This document shows positions 1-8,445 of a stretch of 64,000 nt of DNA, one piece after another. Origin of the DNA: JAXLWB01 sp046328715 (lineage in GTDB: Bacteria; Chloroflexota; Anaerolineae; Caldilineales; Caldilineaceae); NCBI GenBank assembly GCA_046328715.1, contig JAXLWB010000003.1, positions 62,001-126,000 of the forward strand, written 5' to 3'. The notes below the pieces were generated by a model. It did not search any database and was not told the origin of the DNA. It was given only the letters and a program-made list of their open reading frames with translations. The position numbers and the translations under genes are program-made. The first letter of the stretch is position 1. Each line of letters begins with the position of its first letter.

Positions 1-138
1 TACGAGTGTTTGCCAGTGAAACCAGATTTACCGACTGAATGGTACACTACCCGCTACTTGCCACTGGTCGTTCGCTCTTGCACTTTTTCTATCAGGGCTT
101 ATGCACGTCGCTACAAACAAGCGCGTAATGCGAGTTAA
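1..138 (+). CDS. C-terminal end of an unidentified protein (partial)
   Basis: The reading frame is open from the first base of the window and stops with TAA at 136-138, leaving 45 residues. The tail is basic, ending RAYARRYKQARNAS, and has no Cys motif or membrane segment. It lies 42 bp before a lipoprotein gene on the same strand. I do not recognise the family. It could also be a chance open frame, since 46 codons without a stop is weak evidence. Confidence 0.4.
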   Translation, partial: YECLPVKPDLPTEWYTTRYLPLVVRSCTFSIRAYARRYKQARNAS

Positions 139-180
139 TCACTCAGCGACACGCGTGCGTCCTATCTACCTTGTCTTATC

Positions 181-1275
181 ATGCAGATTCTTTTACGAGT
201 AGTTGCCATCACTTTTTTGGTTGCCTCCTTTCTGTGGGGGTGTACTCCACTTTCGACATCACTCAGTTCGGCTCAACTCCCGCTGTTGGGCAAAATTGTT
301 CAAACCCCAACTGTTCCGGCAACTGCGGTCACGCCGGAAGCAGTTGCTTCGACCGAAGTACTCGAATATTTGCCACCACTGCCAGAACGTTCCGCGCCAG
401 GAACCTGCCAACAGCATTCCACACGTATCCCCCGCACCAATGTCTGGCAATGTAATGTAGACGATAAAACCTACGATCCATGTTTCACCCGAGGTGCGGA
501 TGAAGCGATCGTCTGTACCAGCAATGCACTCGATCCAACTTCAAGTTTTCGGATCGACCTGTTGGCTCCCTTGCCTGCTCCAGGTGTTGATTCCAGCAAA
601 CCTACCCTCAACCTGGATGACCTCAACTCGCTCTGGTATTTCGGTATCAACGCCGTTGATGGAGTGGTAGCGCTGCAAGATGGTGAATTTCACTATCACG
701 CACCTGCGTCAACTGCAAATACAGCAACCAATGATGTGGTGATCCGCCTGAGTGAACAAAAGACCCAAGGTGACCTCGACCTTGACGGCGATCAAGATGC
801 AGTTGCCATCCTAATTGCTACAGCAAGTGACATCCTGGCGCGTTACTATCTAGTCGCCATTACCAACGATGACGGCAAACCTGTCAATTCTGCCTCGTTG
901 GCCCTTGGAGATGGGATTCGAGTGGATAATCTGGCGATTGAGAACGGTCAAATCGTTGTCGATATGACCTCCCACGGCGAACAAGATCCGCTCTGCTGTC
1001 CCACCCATGTGGAAACGCGCTTTTACAATTTAGCTGGCAACCAACTCGCTCAATACTTCGGTGGTTGGCAGGTCGAGTTGAACGATGGCACACTCTGCTC
1101 CATGCGCACCACTGACATCAGCGCCGCCGAGTATCAGTGCAGTGATAGTGGCATCCTTCTGCCTACCCTACAACCCGGTGTGCTTTGGACAGCCCAACGT
1201 CCCACCTCCAATCAGCTTACCCTCCCTTCAACCCAAGCCTTAGAGACCGTTGCTCTGCGCCGAGTGTGGCAATAG
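181..1275 (+). CDS. Lipoprotein, LppP/LprE-like
   Basis: This 364-residue protein starts with a lipoprotein signal: a short basic N-terminus, a hydrophobic stretch and a Cys at about residue 21 after FLWG. A linker rich in Thr, Pro and Val follows. A first Cys-containing region (about residues 75-125) includes NVDDKTYDPCF, and a second (about 190-285) has an acidic DLDLDGDQDAV stretch and an ending with DPLCCPTHVETRFY. That CCP-containing module resembles the LppP/LprE lipoprotein family. The protein is probably anchored on the outer face of the membrane, and the paired cysteines suggest disulfides. Its function is unknown. No clear Shine-Dalgarno site precedes the ATG. Codon use looks like that of its neighbours. 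The family assignment is from remembered motifs only. Confidence 0.75.
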   Translation: MQILLRVVAITFLVASFLWGCTPLSTSLSSAQLPLLGKIVQTPTVPATAVTPEAVASTEVLEYLPPLPERSAPGTCQQHSTRIPRTNVWQCNVDDKTYDPCFTRGADEAIVCTSNALDPTSSFRIDLLAPLPAPGVDSSKPTLNLDDLNSLWYFGINAVDGVVALQDGEFHYHAPASTANTATNDVVIRLSEQKTQGDLDLDGDQDAVAILIATASDILARYYLVAITNDDGKPVNSASLALGDGIRVDNLAIENGQIVVDMTSHGEQDPLCCPTHVETRFYNLAGNQLAQYFGGWQVELNDGTLCSMRTTDISAAEYQCSDSGILLPTLQPGVLWTAQRPTSNQLTLPSTQALETVALRRVWQ

Positions 1276-1307
1276 TGTAGCTAATTGTCACTCAGCGAGT
1301 TTTCAAC

Positions 1308-1335
1308 TTGACACAAATTTCCCGGTTGTGATACT
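1308..1335 (+). promoter_or_regulatory. Sigma70-type promoter for the leader peptide and ABC exporter
   Basis: A consensus TTGACA (1308-1313) is followed after 16 bp by GATACT (1330-1335), and a TG two bases upstream gives an extended -10 element. Transcription would start near 1342, about 100 nt before the small leader gene. A small hairpin, TGCCTAC/GTAGGCA (1357-1372), lies just inside the transcript. Confidence 0.6.
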
Positions 1336-1443
1336 CTGCCAAGAGTTGGATTGTCATGCCTACTTGTAGGCAATTTTGATGGAAGTCAGGATCTTATTGA
1401 AGATTGTAACGACTAAAAATCTATGAAAGGAGACGCACCTAGA

Positions 1444-1530
1444 ATGACTCAGTTCATCACTCTGTTTGCCAAGATCCGCAACGGCGGAATCGGTTTTGGT
1501 CTTGGGATAGGTGCGCCTGTAGCCAGTTAA
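1444..1530 (+). CDS. Leader peptide, 28 residues
   Basis: A short gene encodes MTQFITLFAKIRNGG followed by a Gly/Ile/Val-rich end. It is preceded by a strong ribosome binding site (AAAGGAG, 1426-1432, ATG at 1444). Eight bases between the Shine-Dalgarno site and the ATG (CGCACCTA, 1434-1441) are perfectly complementary to TAGGTGCG (1508-1515) inside the last codons, so translation and RNA folding compete. The stop codon is 21 nt before a strong terminator hairpin. With the ABC exporter pair downstream, this arrangement resembles bmrB, the leader peptide that controls the bmrCD multidrug exporter of Bacillus by ribosome-mediated attenuation. It could instead be a small functional peptide. That it is translated is well supported; the regulatory role is inference. 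Confidence 0.6.
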   Translation: MTQFITLFAKIRNGGIGFGLGIGAPVAS

Positions 1531-1551
1531 GGCATTTGTAAGCCACAACGA

Positions 1552-1586
1552 GCCGCAGCGCATTGACAGATGCCTGCGGCTTTTTT
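1552..1586 (+). terminator. Intrinsic terminator/attenuator after the leader peptide
   Basis: GCCGCAG (1552-1558) pairs with CTGCGGC (1574-1580). The stem continues as GCAT/ATGC after one bulged C, and six T follow (1581-1586). A competing pairing exists: GGCATTTGT (1531-1539) can pair with ACAGATGCC (1566-1574) with one G-U pair, which would break the upper stem. This alternative fold is what an attenuator needs. Confidence 0.75.
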
Positions 1587-1633
1587 ATTACTTTTTTTGC
1601 TCTTGTGCCTAGCACAGAGCAAAAAAAGGATAC

Positions 1634-1675
1634 AAAGACGTGGGCATCGCGAGATGTTCACGTCTTTTTGTTTTT
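1634..1675 (+). terminator. Second terminator-like hairpin before the ABC exporter
   Basis: AAAGACGTG (1634-1642) pairs with CACGTCTTT (1659-1667) and is followed by a T-rich run to 1675. It lies between the first attenuator and the start of the exporter gene at 1708, so a transcript must pass two hairpins to reach the transporter. Confidence 0.6.
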
Positions 1676-1707
1676 CTAGCACTGAAAATTGGGGATTAAC
1701 CAAATCT

Positions 1708-3549
1708 ATGTTCAACGGTACAGCACCGGCGGTTCGACTGCCGGACTTTGATCACAAACAAACGTTGGCAAGCGGACGGCTGGCTCGGCTTTGGCGCTTA
1801 ATGGCAGGCTATCAGGGACTCTACGCCGTGGCGGCGCTGAGCACTGGCTTGGCGGCGTTGGCGAACACAGCCATGTTCCTGGTCATTCGCCACTTTATTG
1901 ACACGTACCTGAGTAGCGATAATTCTCAACCTTTGACGCCACTCTGGTTGATTATCGTTACCCTATTGGCCTTCGCCTTAGGGCAAGGTGCATTCACCTT
2001 TCTGGCCCGCACATTGGCGGCAGGAACATCGGAAGGGATCGTAGTGCGCTTGCGCAACTACATCTACGATCACATCCAACGGCTGCCCTTCCGCTATCAC
2101 GACAAGACGCAGACCGGTGATCTCTTACAGCGCGCCACTTCGGATGTGGATACAGTGCGCCGCTTCTTTGCCGACCAGGCGATTGAGAGTGGACGGATCT
2201 CGTTCCTCTTTCTGGTCAACTTTGCGGCTCTCTTGTATCTCAACCGGTGGCTGGCGGTGATGTCAGTCATCATCCTACCAGTGGTGATGGTGATCTCGAT
2301 CTTCTTCTTTAAGCGGATCGAGAAAGCCTACGCCAAATATCAGGAAGAGGACTCCAAACTCTCCTCGCGCTTGCAGGAGAATCTGACTGGTGTACGCGTG
2401 GTAAAGGCTTTTGCTCGTCAGGAGTATGAAATCGCGAAGTTCGACGAGGTCAATCAGGCCCGCTTTCAGCGCGGCAAGTGGCTGCTGCTGATGCATGCGC
2501 TCTTCTGGCCAACTACTGACATCATGTGTGGGGCGCAAATGTTGGGTGGGTACGCCCTGGCGGCGACAATGGCGATTCATGGTGACATTACGATTGGGAC
2601 GTATACCGCCTATGTCGGTCTGCTCGGTTGGATCATCTGGCCGTTGCGCAACTTAGGCCGTCTGATCGTGCAGATGTCGGAAAGTATGGTCTCCTTGGGC
2701 CGCATTTCCGAAGTACTCAAACAAGATCGGGAACCGTTGAGCGAAGGCAATCAGGCGTTGACGCAACAAGTGCCTGTCGGCGAGTTGCACTTTGACCATG
2801 TGCACTTCCAATACGAAGGCACCGATCGGGCGGCGCTGCATGAGATTGACTTCCATGTCGCTCCCGGGCAGAGCGTTGCGCTACTGGGCACCACAGGCTC
2901 GGGCAAGACGTCGCTGGTCAATCTGTTGCCACGCTTCTACGACGTCAGTGATGGACGCATTCTGCTCGATGGTGTGGATCTGCGCGAGTATCCCCGCGAT
3001 TTTCTGCGCCGCAATATCGGCATTGTCGAGCAGGAACCCTTCCTTTTCTCGCAGACGGTGCGCGACAACATCACCTATGGCGTCGGGCGCGATGTTTCGA
3101 TGAACGAAGTAGAAGAGGTTGCACGGGCAGCCGCCATTCACGATGTGATCGTGAGCAAGCTGCCAAATGGTTATAACACCTTGGTTGGAGAACGGGGTAT
3201 CACACTCTCAGGTGGGCAAAAGCAGCGCGTGGCCATCGCTCGTACGCTGCTCAAAGACCCACGCATTCTGATTCTGGATGACGCCACGTCTTCAGTGGAT
3301 ACCGAGACCGAGGCGGACATTCGTAGCGCACTGCGCACCTTGATGAAAGGGCGCACGACCTTTATCATCGCCCATCGCATTCAAAGTGTGATGGACGCCG
3401 ATCAGATCTTGGTGCTCGACAAGGGGCGGATCGTACAACGGGGCAGCCACGAAGCGTTGCTCGCCCAAGCCGGTCCCTATCGTCGCATCTACGAAGCGCA
3501 GACCAAGATCGAGAGTGAGTTGGAAGAGGAACTATCGCATCTAGGGTGA
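1708..3549 (+). CDS. ABC exporter half-transporter, degenerate-site subunit (BmrC-like)
   Basis: This 613-residue protein has an N-terminal six-helix exporter membrane domain (about residues 30-330) and a C-terminal ATPase domain. Walker A is near residue 392 (GTTGSGKT), the signature LSGGQKQ near 500, and a Walker B ends LDDATSS. The catalytic Glu is therefore replaced by Asp525. The H-loop (IIAHR) is present. Loss of the Glu marks the degenerate nucleotide site of heterodimeric exporters such as BmrCD, LmrCD and TM287/288. Its partner is encoded by the next gene, 169 bp downstream. An upstream in-frame ATG at 1570 lies inside the terminator hairpin, so the ATG at 1708 is preferred. Substrates are probably drugs, lipids or peptides, but cannot be read from sequence. 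Confidence 0.88.
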   Translation: MFNGTAPAVRLPDFDHKQTLASGRLARLWRLMAGYQGLYAVAALSTGLAALANTAMFLVIRHFIDTYLSSDNSQPLTPLWLIIVTLLAFALGQGAFTFLARTLAAGTSEGIVVRLRNYIYDHIQRLPFRYHDKTQTGDLLQRATSDVDTVRRFFADQAIESGRISFLFLVNFAALLYLNRWLAVMSVIILPVVMVISIFFFKRIEKAYAKYQEEDSKLSSRLQENLTGVRVVKAFARQEYEIAKFDEVNQARFQRGKWLLLMHALFWPTTDIMCGAQMLGGYALAATMAIHGDITIGTYTAYVGLLGWIIWPLRNLGRLIVQMSESMVSLGRISEVLKQDREPLSEGNQALTQQVPVGELHFDHVHFQYEGTDRAALHEIDFHVAPGQSVALLGTTGSGKTSLVNLLPRFYDVSDGRILLDGVDLREYPRDFLRRNIGIVEQEPFLFSQTVRDNITYGVGRDVSMNEVEEVARAAAIHDVIVSKLPNGYNTLVGERGITLSGGQKQRVAIARTLLKDPRILILDDATSSVDTETEADIRSALRTLMKGRTTFIIAHRIQSVMDADQILVLDKGRIVQRGSHEALLAQAGPYRRIYEAQTKIESELEEELSHLG

Positions 3550-3692
3550 GGTAGGTGATGCGTGAAACGTGATGCGTGAAACGTGAAGGGTTGTCTATCT
3601 CTCCTCTGATAAAGCCAAGAGAAGAGACAAGACAGTCAGCAATTCACGGATCACGTCTCACGGATCATGTTTCACGCATCACGGATCCTCAC
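3546..3692 (+). repeat. Word-repeat stem-loop between the two ABC genes
   Basis: The left arm repeats GTGATGCGTGAAAC almost in tandem. The right arm carries the complementary words (TTCACGGATCACG, TTTCACGCATCACGGATC). The hairpin begins at the stop codon of the first gene and ends about 15 nt before the Shine-Dalgarno site of the next. Confidence 0.75.
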
Positions 3693-3718
3693 GACATACC
3701 CAAACCGGGAGCATCCCT

Positions 3719-5587
3719 ATGTCCGAACAACACGAGTTCGAAGAAGAAGAGTTTTCAACTAAATTCAACGGCCAAACCTTACGCCGGATCATTGCGGCGC
3801 AGAAGCCGTACAAGTGGCGTGTGATTGGCTTTTTGACCCTGGTAGCGGCGGTCTCGTCGCTTGATTCGGTCTTTACCTATATGAGCAAACGCATTGTGGA
3901 CGAAGGTATCGTCGCCCGCAATCTGGACCAACTTTGGAATTTGCTCACTATCTACGGATCGCTGATTGTCGTCCAATCAATTGCGGTCTTCGGTTTCATC
4001 TATACCTGTGGTCTGCTGGGCGAAAAAGTGCGTTACGACCTGCGCAAGGGACTCTTTGGTCACTTGCAGACACTTTCGCTCAGCTATTACAACAAAACAC
4101 CCGTCGGCTGGATCATCTCGCGCGTCACGTCGGACACCGAGCGAGTCTCGGAGCTGGTCACCTGGGGGCAACTGGACATCGTCTGGAGCACGCTCAACAT
4201 CTTGACTTCGCTCTACTTCATGCTCAAGATCAACGCCCCCTTGGCGGGCATCGTGGCGCTGATTGTGCCGCTGATTATCGCCATCGCCATCTGGTTCGAG
4301 CGGCGAATTCTGGTCGAGTATCGAGAAGTACGTAAGAAAAATTCGAAGATTACAGGCACTTACAACGAGAACATCACCGGCGTACGTGTGATCAAGGCGC
4401 TCAACCGCGAGACGGCTAACCTGGAGAAGTTTGGTCAGCTTTCGGGTGAGATGTATCGAGCCAGCTATCGAGCAGCCTGGCTGTCGGCGCTCTTTCTGCC
4501 TAGCGTGCAGATGTTGAGCACCCTGGCCATTGCTGTCATCGTCTGGTACACAGGTACACGGGCTGGCACAGTAATGGGGTTGACCTATGGTGGCTTGCAA
4601 GCCTTCATTAGCTATGTCTTCTTCATCATCTGGCCGGTGCAGGAGATGGCACGTGTCTTCGCCGAGATGCAACAGTCCGTCGCGTCGGCAGAGCGTATCT
4701 TCTCGCTGATGGACGCCGTGCCGGATGTCGCTGACCGTGCCAATGCGGTGGAACCTACCAGCGTAGCCGGAGATATTGTTTTCGACAATGTCAACTTCTG
4801 GTACGAAGATGGCAAGCCGATCCTGAGCAACTTCAACCTGCATGTCAAGGCAGGCGAGATGATTGCATTGGTCGGTCCAACCGGCGGCGGCAAGAGCACG
4901 ATTGTCAATCTGGTCGCCCGTTTCTTTGAGCCAAAGGAAGGCCAGATTCAGATCAACGGTATTGACTATACGCAAATGACACAACGCGCTTTGCAGTCGC
5001 GCATCGGGATGGTCTTGCAGACGCCCCATCTCTTCTCGGGCACGATCCGCGAGAACATTCGTTATGGACGGTTGGACGCCAGCGATGCGGAAATTGAAGA
5101 AGCTGCACAGATCGCAGGTGCGCATGCCTTTATCTCAACCTTAGACAAGGGCTATGAGGAGCCGGTTGGCGAAGGCGGCGTGCTGCTCTCGACTGGTCAG
5201 AAGCAGTTGATCAGCTTGGCCCGTGCCGTTCTGGCCCAGCCCGATATCTTCATCATGGACGAGGCGACCAGTTCGGTCGATACGATGACCGAAGCCTTGA
5301 TCCAACAGGGAATGGACGCACTGCTGACTCGCTGCACCAGCTTTGTGATTGCCCATCGTCTTTCGACCATTCGCAACGCCGACCGCATCCTTGTGATCGA
5401 GAATGGCACGATTGCAGAAAGCGGCACGCACAGCGAACTGCTCAAACTCGGCGGTCACTACTACCGACTCTATACGCAACAGTTCCGCAACGAGAAGGAA
5501 GAGGAATTGGATCTATGGACGGAGGCGTTTGAGGAGACGGAGGAAACTCCAAAACAGGAGGAGCGGGAGATGGTAGCGGGAGATTAG
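3719..5587 (+). CDS. ABC exporter half-transporter, catalytic-Glu subunit (BmrD-like)
   Basis: This 622-residue partner of the preceding protein has a membrane domain (about residues 30-330) and an ATPase domain with Walker A GPTGGGKS, Walker B ending MDEATSS (Glu515 present) and H-loop VIAHR. Its signature is LSTGQKQ (residues 490-496) in place of LSGGQ. In the heterodimer, the altered signature here faces the Asp525 site of the partner, so both defects fall in the same nucleotide site and the other site is fully canonical. This is the known pattern of asymmetric exporters. The N-terminus is acidic (EFEEEEF). The start has a GGGAG ribosome site about 7 nt upstream. The gene is co-transcribed with the first subunit if the intervening hairpin is read through. 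Confidence 0.88.
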   Translation: MSEQHEFEEEEFSTKFNGQTLRRIIAAQKPYKWRVIGFLTLVAAVSSLDSVFTYMSKRIVDEGIVARNLDQLWNLLTIYGSLIVVQSIAVFGFIYTCGLLGEKVRYDLRKGLFGHLQTLSLSYYNKTPVGWIISRVTSDTERVSELVTWGQLDIVWSTLNILTSLYFMLKINAPLAGIVALIVPLIIAIAIWFERRILVEYREVRKKNSKITGTYNENITGVRVIKALNRETANLEKFGQLSGEMYRASYRAAWLSALFLPSVQMLSTLAIAVIVWYTGTRAGTVMGLTYGGLQAFISYVFFIIWPVQEMARVFAEMQQSVASAERIFSLMDAVPDVADRANAVEPTSVAGDIVFDNVNFWYEDGKPILSNFNLHVKAGEMIALVGPTGGGKSTIVNLVARFFEPKEGQIQINGIDYTQMTQRALQSRIGMVLQTPHLFSGTIRENIRYGRLDASDAEIEEAAQIAGAHAFISTLDKGYEEPVGEGGVLLSTGQKQLISLARAVLAQPDIFIMDEATSSVDTMTEALIQQGMDALLTRCTSFVIAHRLSTIRNADRILVIENGTIAESGTHSELLKLGGHYYRLYTQQFRNEKEEELDLWTEAFEETEETPKQEEREMVAGD

Positions 5588-5665
5588 AGTAAGGATTGGG
5601 AATTCGGTAATTCGTTTGCTCAAGCGAGTCAGGGATTGAACTGCTTTCCTGATGGTTAGTTTGTT

Positions 5666-5706
5666 GCGAGGTTGGCGGAGTTCGTCAGCCTCGCTTCTTT
5701 TTGTTG
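5666..5706 (+). terminator. Intrinsic terminator after the ABC exporter
   Basis: GCGAGGTTGGC (from 5666) pairs with CAGCCTCGC (ending 5694) using a G-U pair, and is followed by TTCTTTTT. It ends the exporter transcript. Confidence 0.7.
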
Positions 5707-5795
5707 GGAATGCCAATTGCGGTTGTGCTAGAATTGCAGAACAAATCACGGGATAGGAGACGATTGCGTTTCGCACATCTTGTAGGAGGCAACCA

Positions 5796-6632
5796 ATGAT
5801 GTCTTTACACGGAAAGGTAGCGCTTGTGACAGGCGCAAGTCGTGGAATTGGGAAGGGCATTGCACAGGCCTTGGGCACAGCAGGCGCAACGGTATACTTG
5901 ACCGGACGGACAGAACACCCCAGCGACGCAACAGTGCCGCTGCCAGGGACCATTCATGAAACTGCTGCGCTGGTGAATCAAGCTGGCGGCGTCGGGATTG
6001 CCCTGCGCTGCGACCATTGCGATGATGAACAGGTACGCACTGTATTTGAACGTATTCAAGCGGAGCAAGGCCGGCTTGATCTGCTGGTCAATAATGCTTG
6101 GAGCGGATATCAAGCCAAGCAGCGCAGTAAAAGGAGTGGCTTCCACACCGCGTTTTGGAAATTGCCGCCGAGCTTTTGGGATTCGATGTTCACCGTAGGG
6201 GTTCGCGCTCACTACGTTGCCAGTGTTTATGCCGCCGCCATAATGACCAAACAGCAGTCAGGGTTGATCATCCACCTAACAGCGCTCGCAGGAGAAGGCT
6301 ACAGTGAAAATGTAGCATACGGAGTGAGTAAAGCTGCGGTCAATCGAATGGCCGCGGATATGGCGCACGAGTTACAGGCGTATGGAGTCGCAGTGGTGGC
6401 ACTATGTCCAGATATTGTTGCCACGGAGATGATCATGTCCGGTCGCAAAAGCCAACTGCTTGAAAAGTGGATGGAGACCCCGCTGTTTGTGGGGCGAGCG
6501 GTGGTGGCACTGGCAAATGATCCGCAAATCAACGCAAAGAGTGGCAAAGTCTATCGCACGCGGGCGCTAGCACAGGAATATGGCTTTAGCGATGTGGACG
6601 GGCATCAACCCAAATGGCAGCAAGCAGGGTAA
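5796..6632 (+). CDS. Short-chain dehydrogenase/reductase, DHRS1-like
   Basis: This 278-residue classical SDR has the cofactor motif TGASRGIG near residue 13, NNAWSG in the position of the usual NNAG, and the active-site YGVSK near residue 175. An insertion with KQRSKRSGFHTAFWKLPPSFW before the catalytic region is typical of the DHRS1-like subgroup. It is a soluble NAD(P)-dependent oxidoreductase of unknown substrate. The start is ATG-ATG with AGGAGG at 5784-5789. It is monocistronic between a terminator and an inverted repeat. The family is sure; the subgroup is less so. Confidence 0.85.
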   Translation: MMSLHGKVALVTGASRGIGKGIAQALGTAGATVYLTGRTEHPSDATVPLPGTIHETAALVNQAGGVGIALRCDHCDDEQVRTVFERIQAEQGRLDLLVNNAWSGYQAKQRSKRSGFHTAFWKLPPSFWDSMFTVGVRAHYVASVYAAAIMTKQQSGLIIHLTALAGEGYSENVAYGVSKAAVNRMAADMAHELQAYGVAVVALCPDIVATEMIMSGRKSQLLEKWMETPLFVGRAVVALANDPQINAKSGKVYRTRALAQEYGFSDVDGHQPKWQQAG

Positions 6633-6730
6633 TCTCGTTGCGTCGACTGCCGCCAACAGATGCCTCCTGCCAACCGCTTCGCACACAGGCTTCTAGCGAT
6701 TTCAGGACACAATACTATACTGTTGCTCTG

Positions 6731-6773
6731 CACTAAGTAACACTTTTTTAACCGCAAAAAGTGTTACTTAGTG
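6731..6773. repeat. Perfect 18-bp inverted repeat
   Basis: CACTAAGTAACACTTTTT (6731-6748) is exactly repeated in reverse complement at 6756-6773 with a 7-nt loop. It lies about 100 bp after the dehydrogenase and 130 bp before the next gene. The T tract lies inside the stem, so it may terminate transcription from either side or simply be a hairpin element. Confidence 0.8.
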
Positions 6774-6864
6774 GCAACCGCTAGTATATGTACTTTCTGC
6801 GCCAGATGTACCCCTTTGTGATATAGAAACACACCCCTGCGACTGGCAAATTCAACAACACAGT

Positions 6865-6895
6865 TTGGAAGCAAACTCCAACGTTGTTGTATACT
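6865..6895 (+). promoter_or_regulatory. Possible promoter giving a leaderless mRNA
   Basis: TTGGAA (6865-6870) is separated by 19 bp from TATACT (6890-6895). The ATG at 6902 begins only 6 nt after the -10 element and there is no Shine-Dalgarno site, so the message would start at or next to the start codon. Confidence 0.4.
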
Positions 6896-6901
6896 TTCCT
6901 C

Positions 6902-8302
6902 ATGGACTCCACCCTGGATCGGCTGCGACGCCTACAAAACTTGCGCCCCCAAAAGAAGAGCGAGGAACCCTCCTTACCCGCGCCTACGCCACGTCCGGCG
7001 GTGTCAGAAGCACCTGTCAACTTGCAATTGCCGCCGAACAGAAAGTCACGCTCGACCAAGCTAGAGACGTTGATTCCAGGCGAAGAGGTAGAAACCGAGT
7101 TTGGTCCTGTCTATGTGGTGACCAAGCTCTATCCGCTCGATGAGATCCGTGGCTTGCACAGTGCAGGTGATCTGCTTCATCACACGCCAAATGCACTGGC
7201 CGATCTTCACCCTAACTTCAATCTACACAACTCTGACTCCTTTGCCCACGCTGCCTTTATCGACACAGAAACTACTGGGTTAGGTGGCGGGGCGGGGATT
7301 TATGCGTTTATGGTGGGGATTGGGACCTATGAGCGGGTGGTGCGGGAGCCATCTGGGCGCGAGTGGCGAGTCGATGCACAATCCCCTACTTACCAGTATA
7401 TTGTTCGCCAGCTCTTTATGCGCAATCCTGCAGAAGAACCCGCGCTGCTTTCCTTGCTGGCTACATTGTTGGCCGACAAGACGCTCACGGTCACTTTCAA
7501 CGGGCGTGGCTTTGATTTGCCGCTGTTGCGCACCCGCTATTTCTTCAATCGGGGATTGGCACCCAATGGCGATATGCCTGTCGCATTGGAGGAAGAAGGC
7601 GTTCATCTTGATCTCTTGATGCCCGCCCGCCGACTGTGGAAGCGCAGGTTGCAAAGCTGTCGCTTGATCAACCTCGAAGCGCAGATCCTTGGGTTGCAAC
7701 GCACGGGCGAGGATGTGCCGGGGCAGTTGATACCTCAGCTTTACGTGGATTATGTCAACACCAACGATGCCCGTGCGCTGCAAGGCATCTTCTATCACAA
7801 CCACGAAGATGTGTTGACGATGGTCGGCCTCGCCACTGAACTTTATCGCACCGCCACACCGAATTCAACCCGCCCCCCGGCTCAACTCGATGGTCTCGAT
7901 TGGATCTCCTTGGGGCAGATGTATGAGCTTCAATCCAAGTGGGCTGAGGCCGAGGCGGCCTATGCTCGCGCTGTCGAATGTTTGAGCGTGGCGATCCACC
8001 AGGCCGACAGTTTTGCTCGCTTGGCTGCGCTCTATAAACGGCTTGAACGCTGGCAAGAGGCAACCGAGACTTGGGAACGTTGGCTAACTACTGTCGCCGG
8101 GGCCGATGCTACGCCCTACATCGAATTGGCCAAATACCATGAGTGGCGCAGTGGCGATCTGGAACAGGCCGAAATGTGGGTAAAGTGGGCGATTCACACC
8201 CTCAACGCAGCCCCGATTCAGCAACGTGTGCCCGGACAAATGGCTGAGTTGGAACATCGGCTGGCGCGCCTACAACGCAAACGTAGCAATAAAAGCGAAT
8301 AG
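6902..8302 (+). CDS. Predicted exonuclease, YprB-like RNase H fold, with TPR region
   Basis: This 466-residue protein has an RNase H-like DEDD exonuclease domain (about residues 110-315). The visible acidic motifs are FIDTETTG, TFNGRGFDLPLL and YHNHEDVLTM. The C-terminal third (about 330-460) has alpha-helical repeats like tetratricopeptides (WAEAEAAYARAVE, WQEATETWERW). B. subtilis YprB has the same arrangement. It probably acts on DNA or RNA ends in the cytoplasm; the substrate is unknown. The ATG at 6902 is chosen over an upstream TTG (6884) because the -10 element overlaps the latter. The N-terminal 100 residues are poorly conserved and Pro/Lys-rich. Confidence 0.8.
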   Translation: MDSTLDRLRRLQNLRPQKKSEEPSLPAPTPRPAVSEAPVNLQLPPNRKSRSTKLETLIPGEEVETEFGPVYVVTKLYPLDEIRGLHSAGDLLHHTPNALADLHPNFNLHNSDSFAHAAFIDTETTGLGGGAGIYAFMVGIGTYERVVREPSGREWRVDAQSPTYQYIVRQLFMRNPAEEPALLSLLATLLADKTLTVTFNGRGFDLPLLRTRYFFNRGLAPNGDMPVALEEEGVHLDLLMPARRLWKRRLQSCRLINLEAQILGLQRTGEDVPGQLIPQLYVDYVNTNDARALQGIFYHNHEDVLTMVGLATELYRTATPNSTRPPAQLDGLDWISLGQMYELQSKWAEAEAAYARAVECLSVAIHQADSFARLAALYKRLERWQEATETWERWLTTVAGADATPYIELAKYHEWRSGDLEQAEMWVKWAIHTLNAAPIQQRVPGQMAELEHRLARLQRKRSNKSE

Positions 8303-8445
8303 CATTAATCTGTACAACCGATTCCTCAGTTTGATAAATTCTCACCCCAATGCTACACTTTTTAGCCGATTTACTTAGATTTCATTAGATTTGGTCAGAG
8401 TTCGCTCAGGAAGCAACCTGCAACTTGCCTTCTGCCACCTACATT

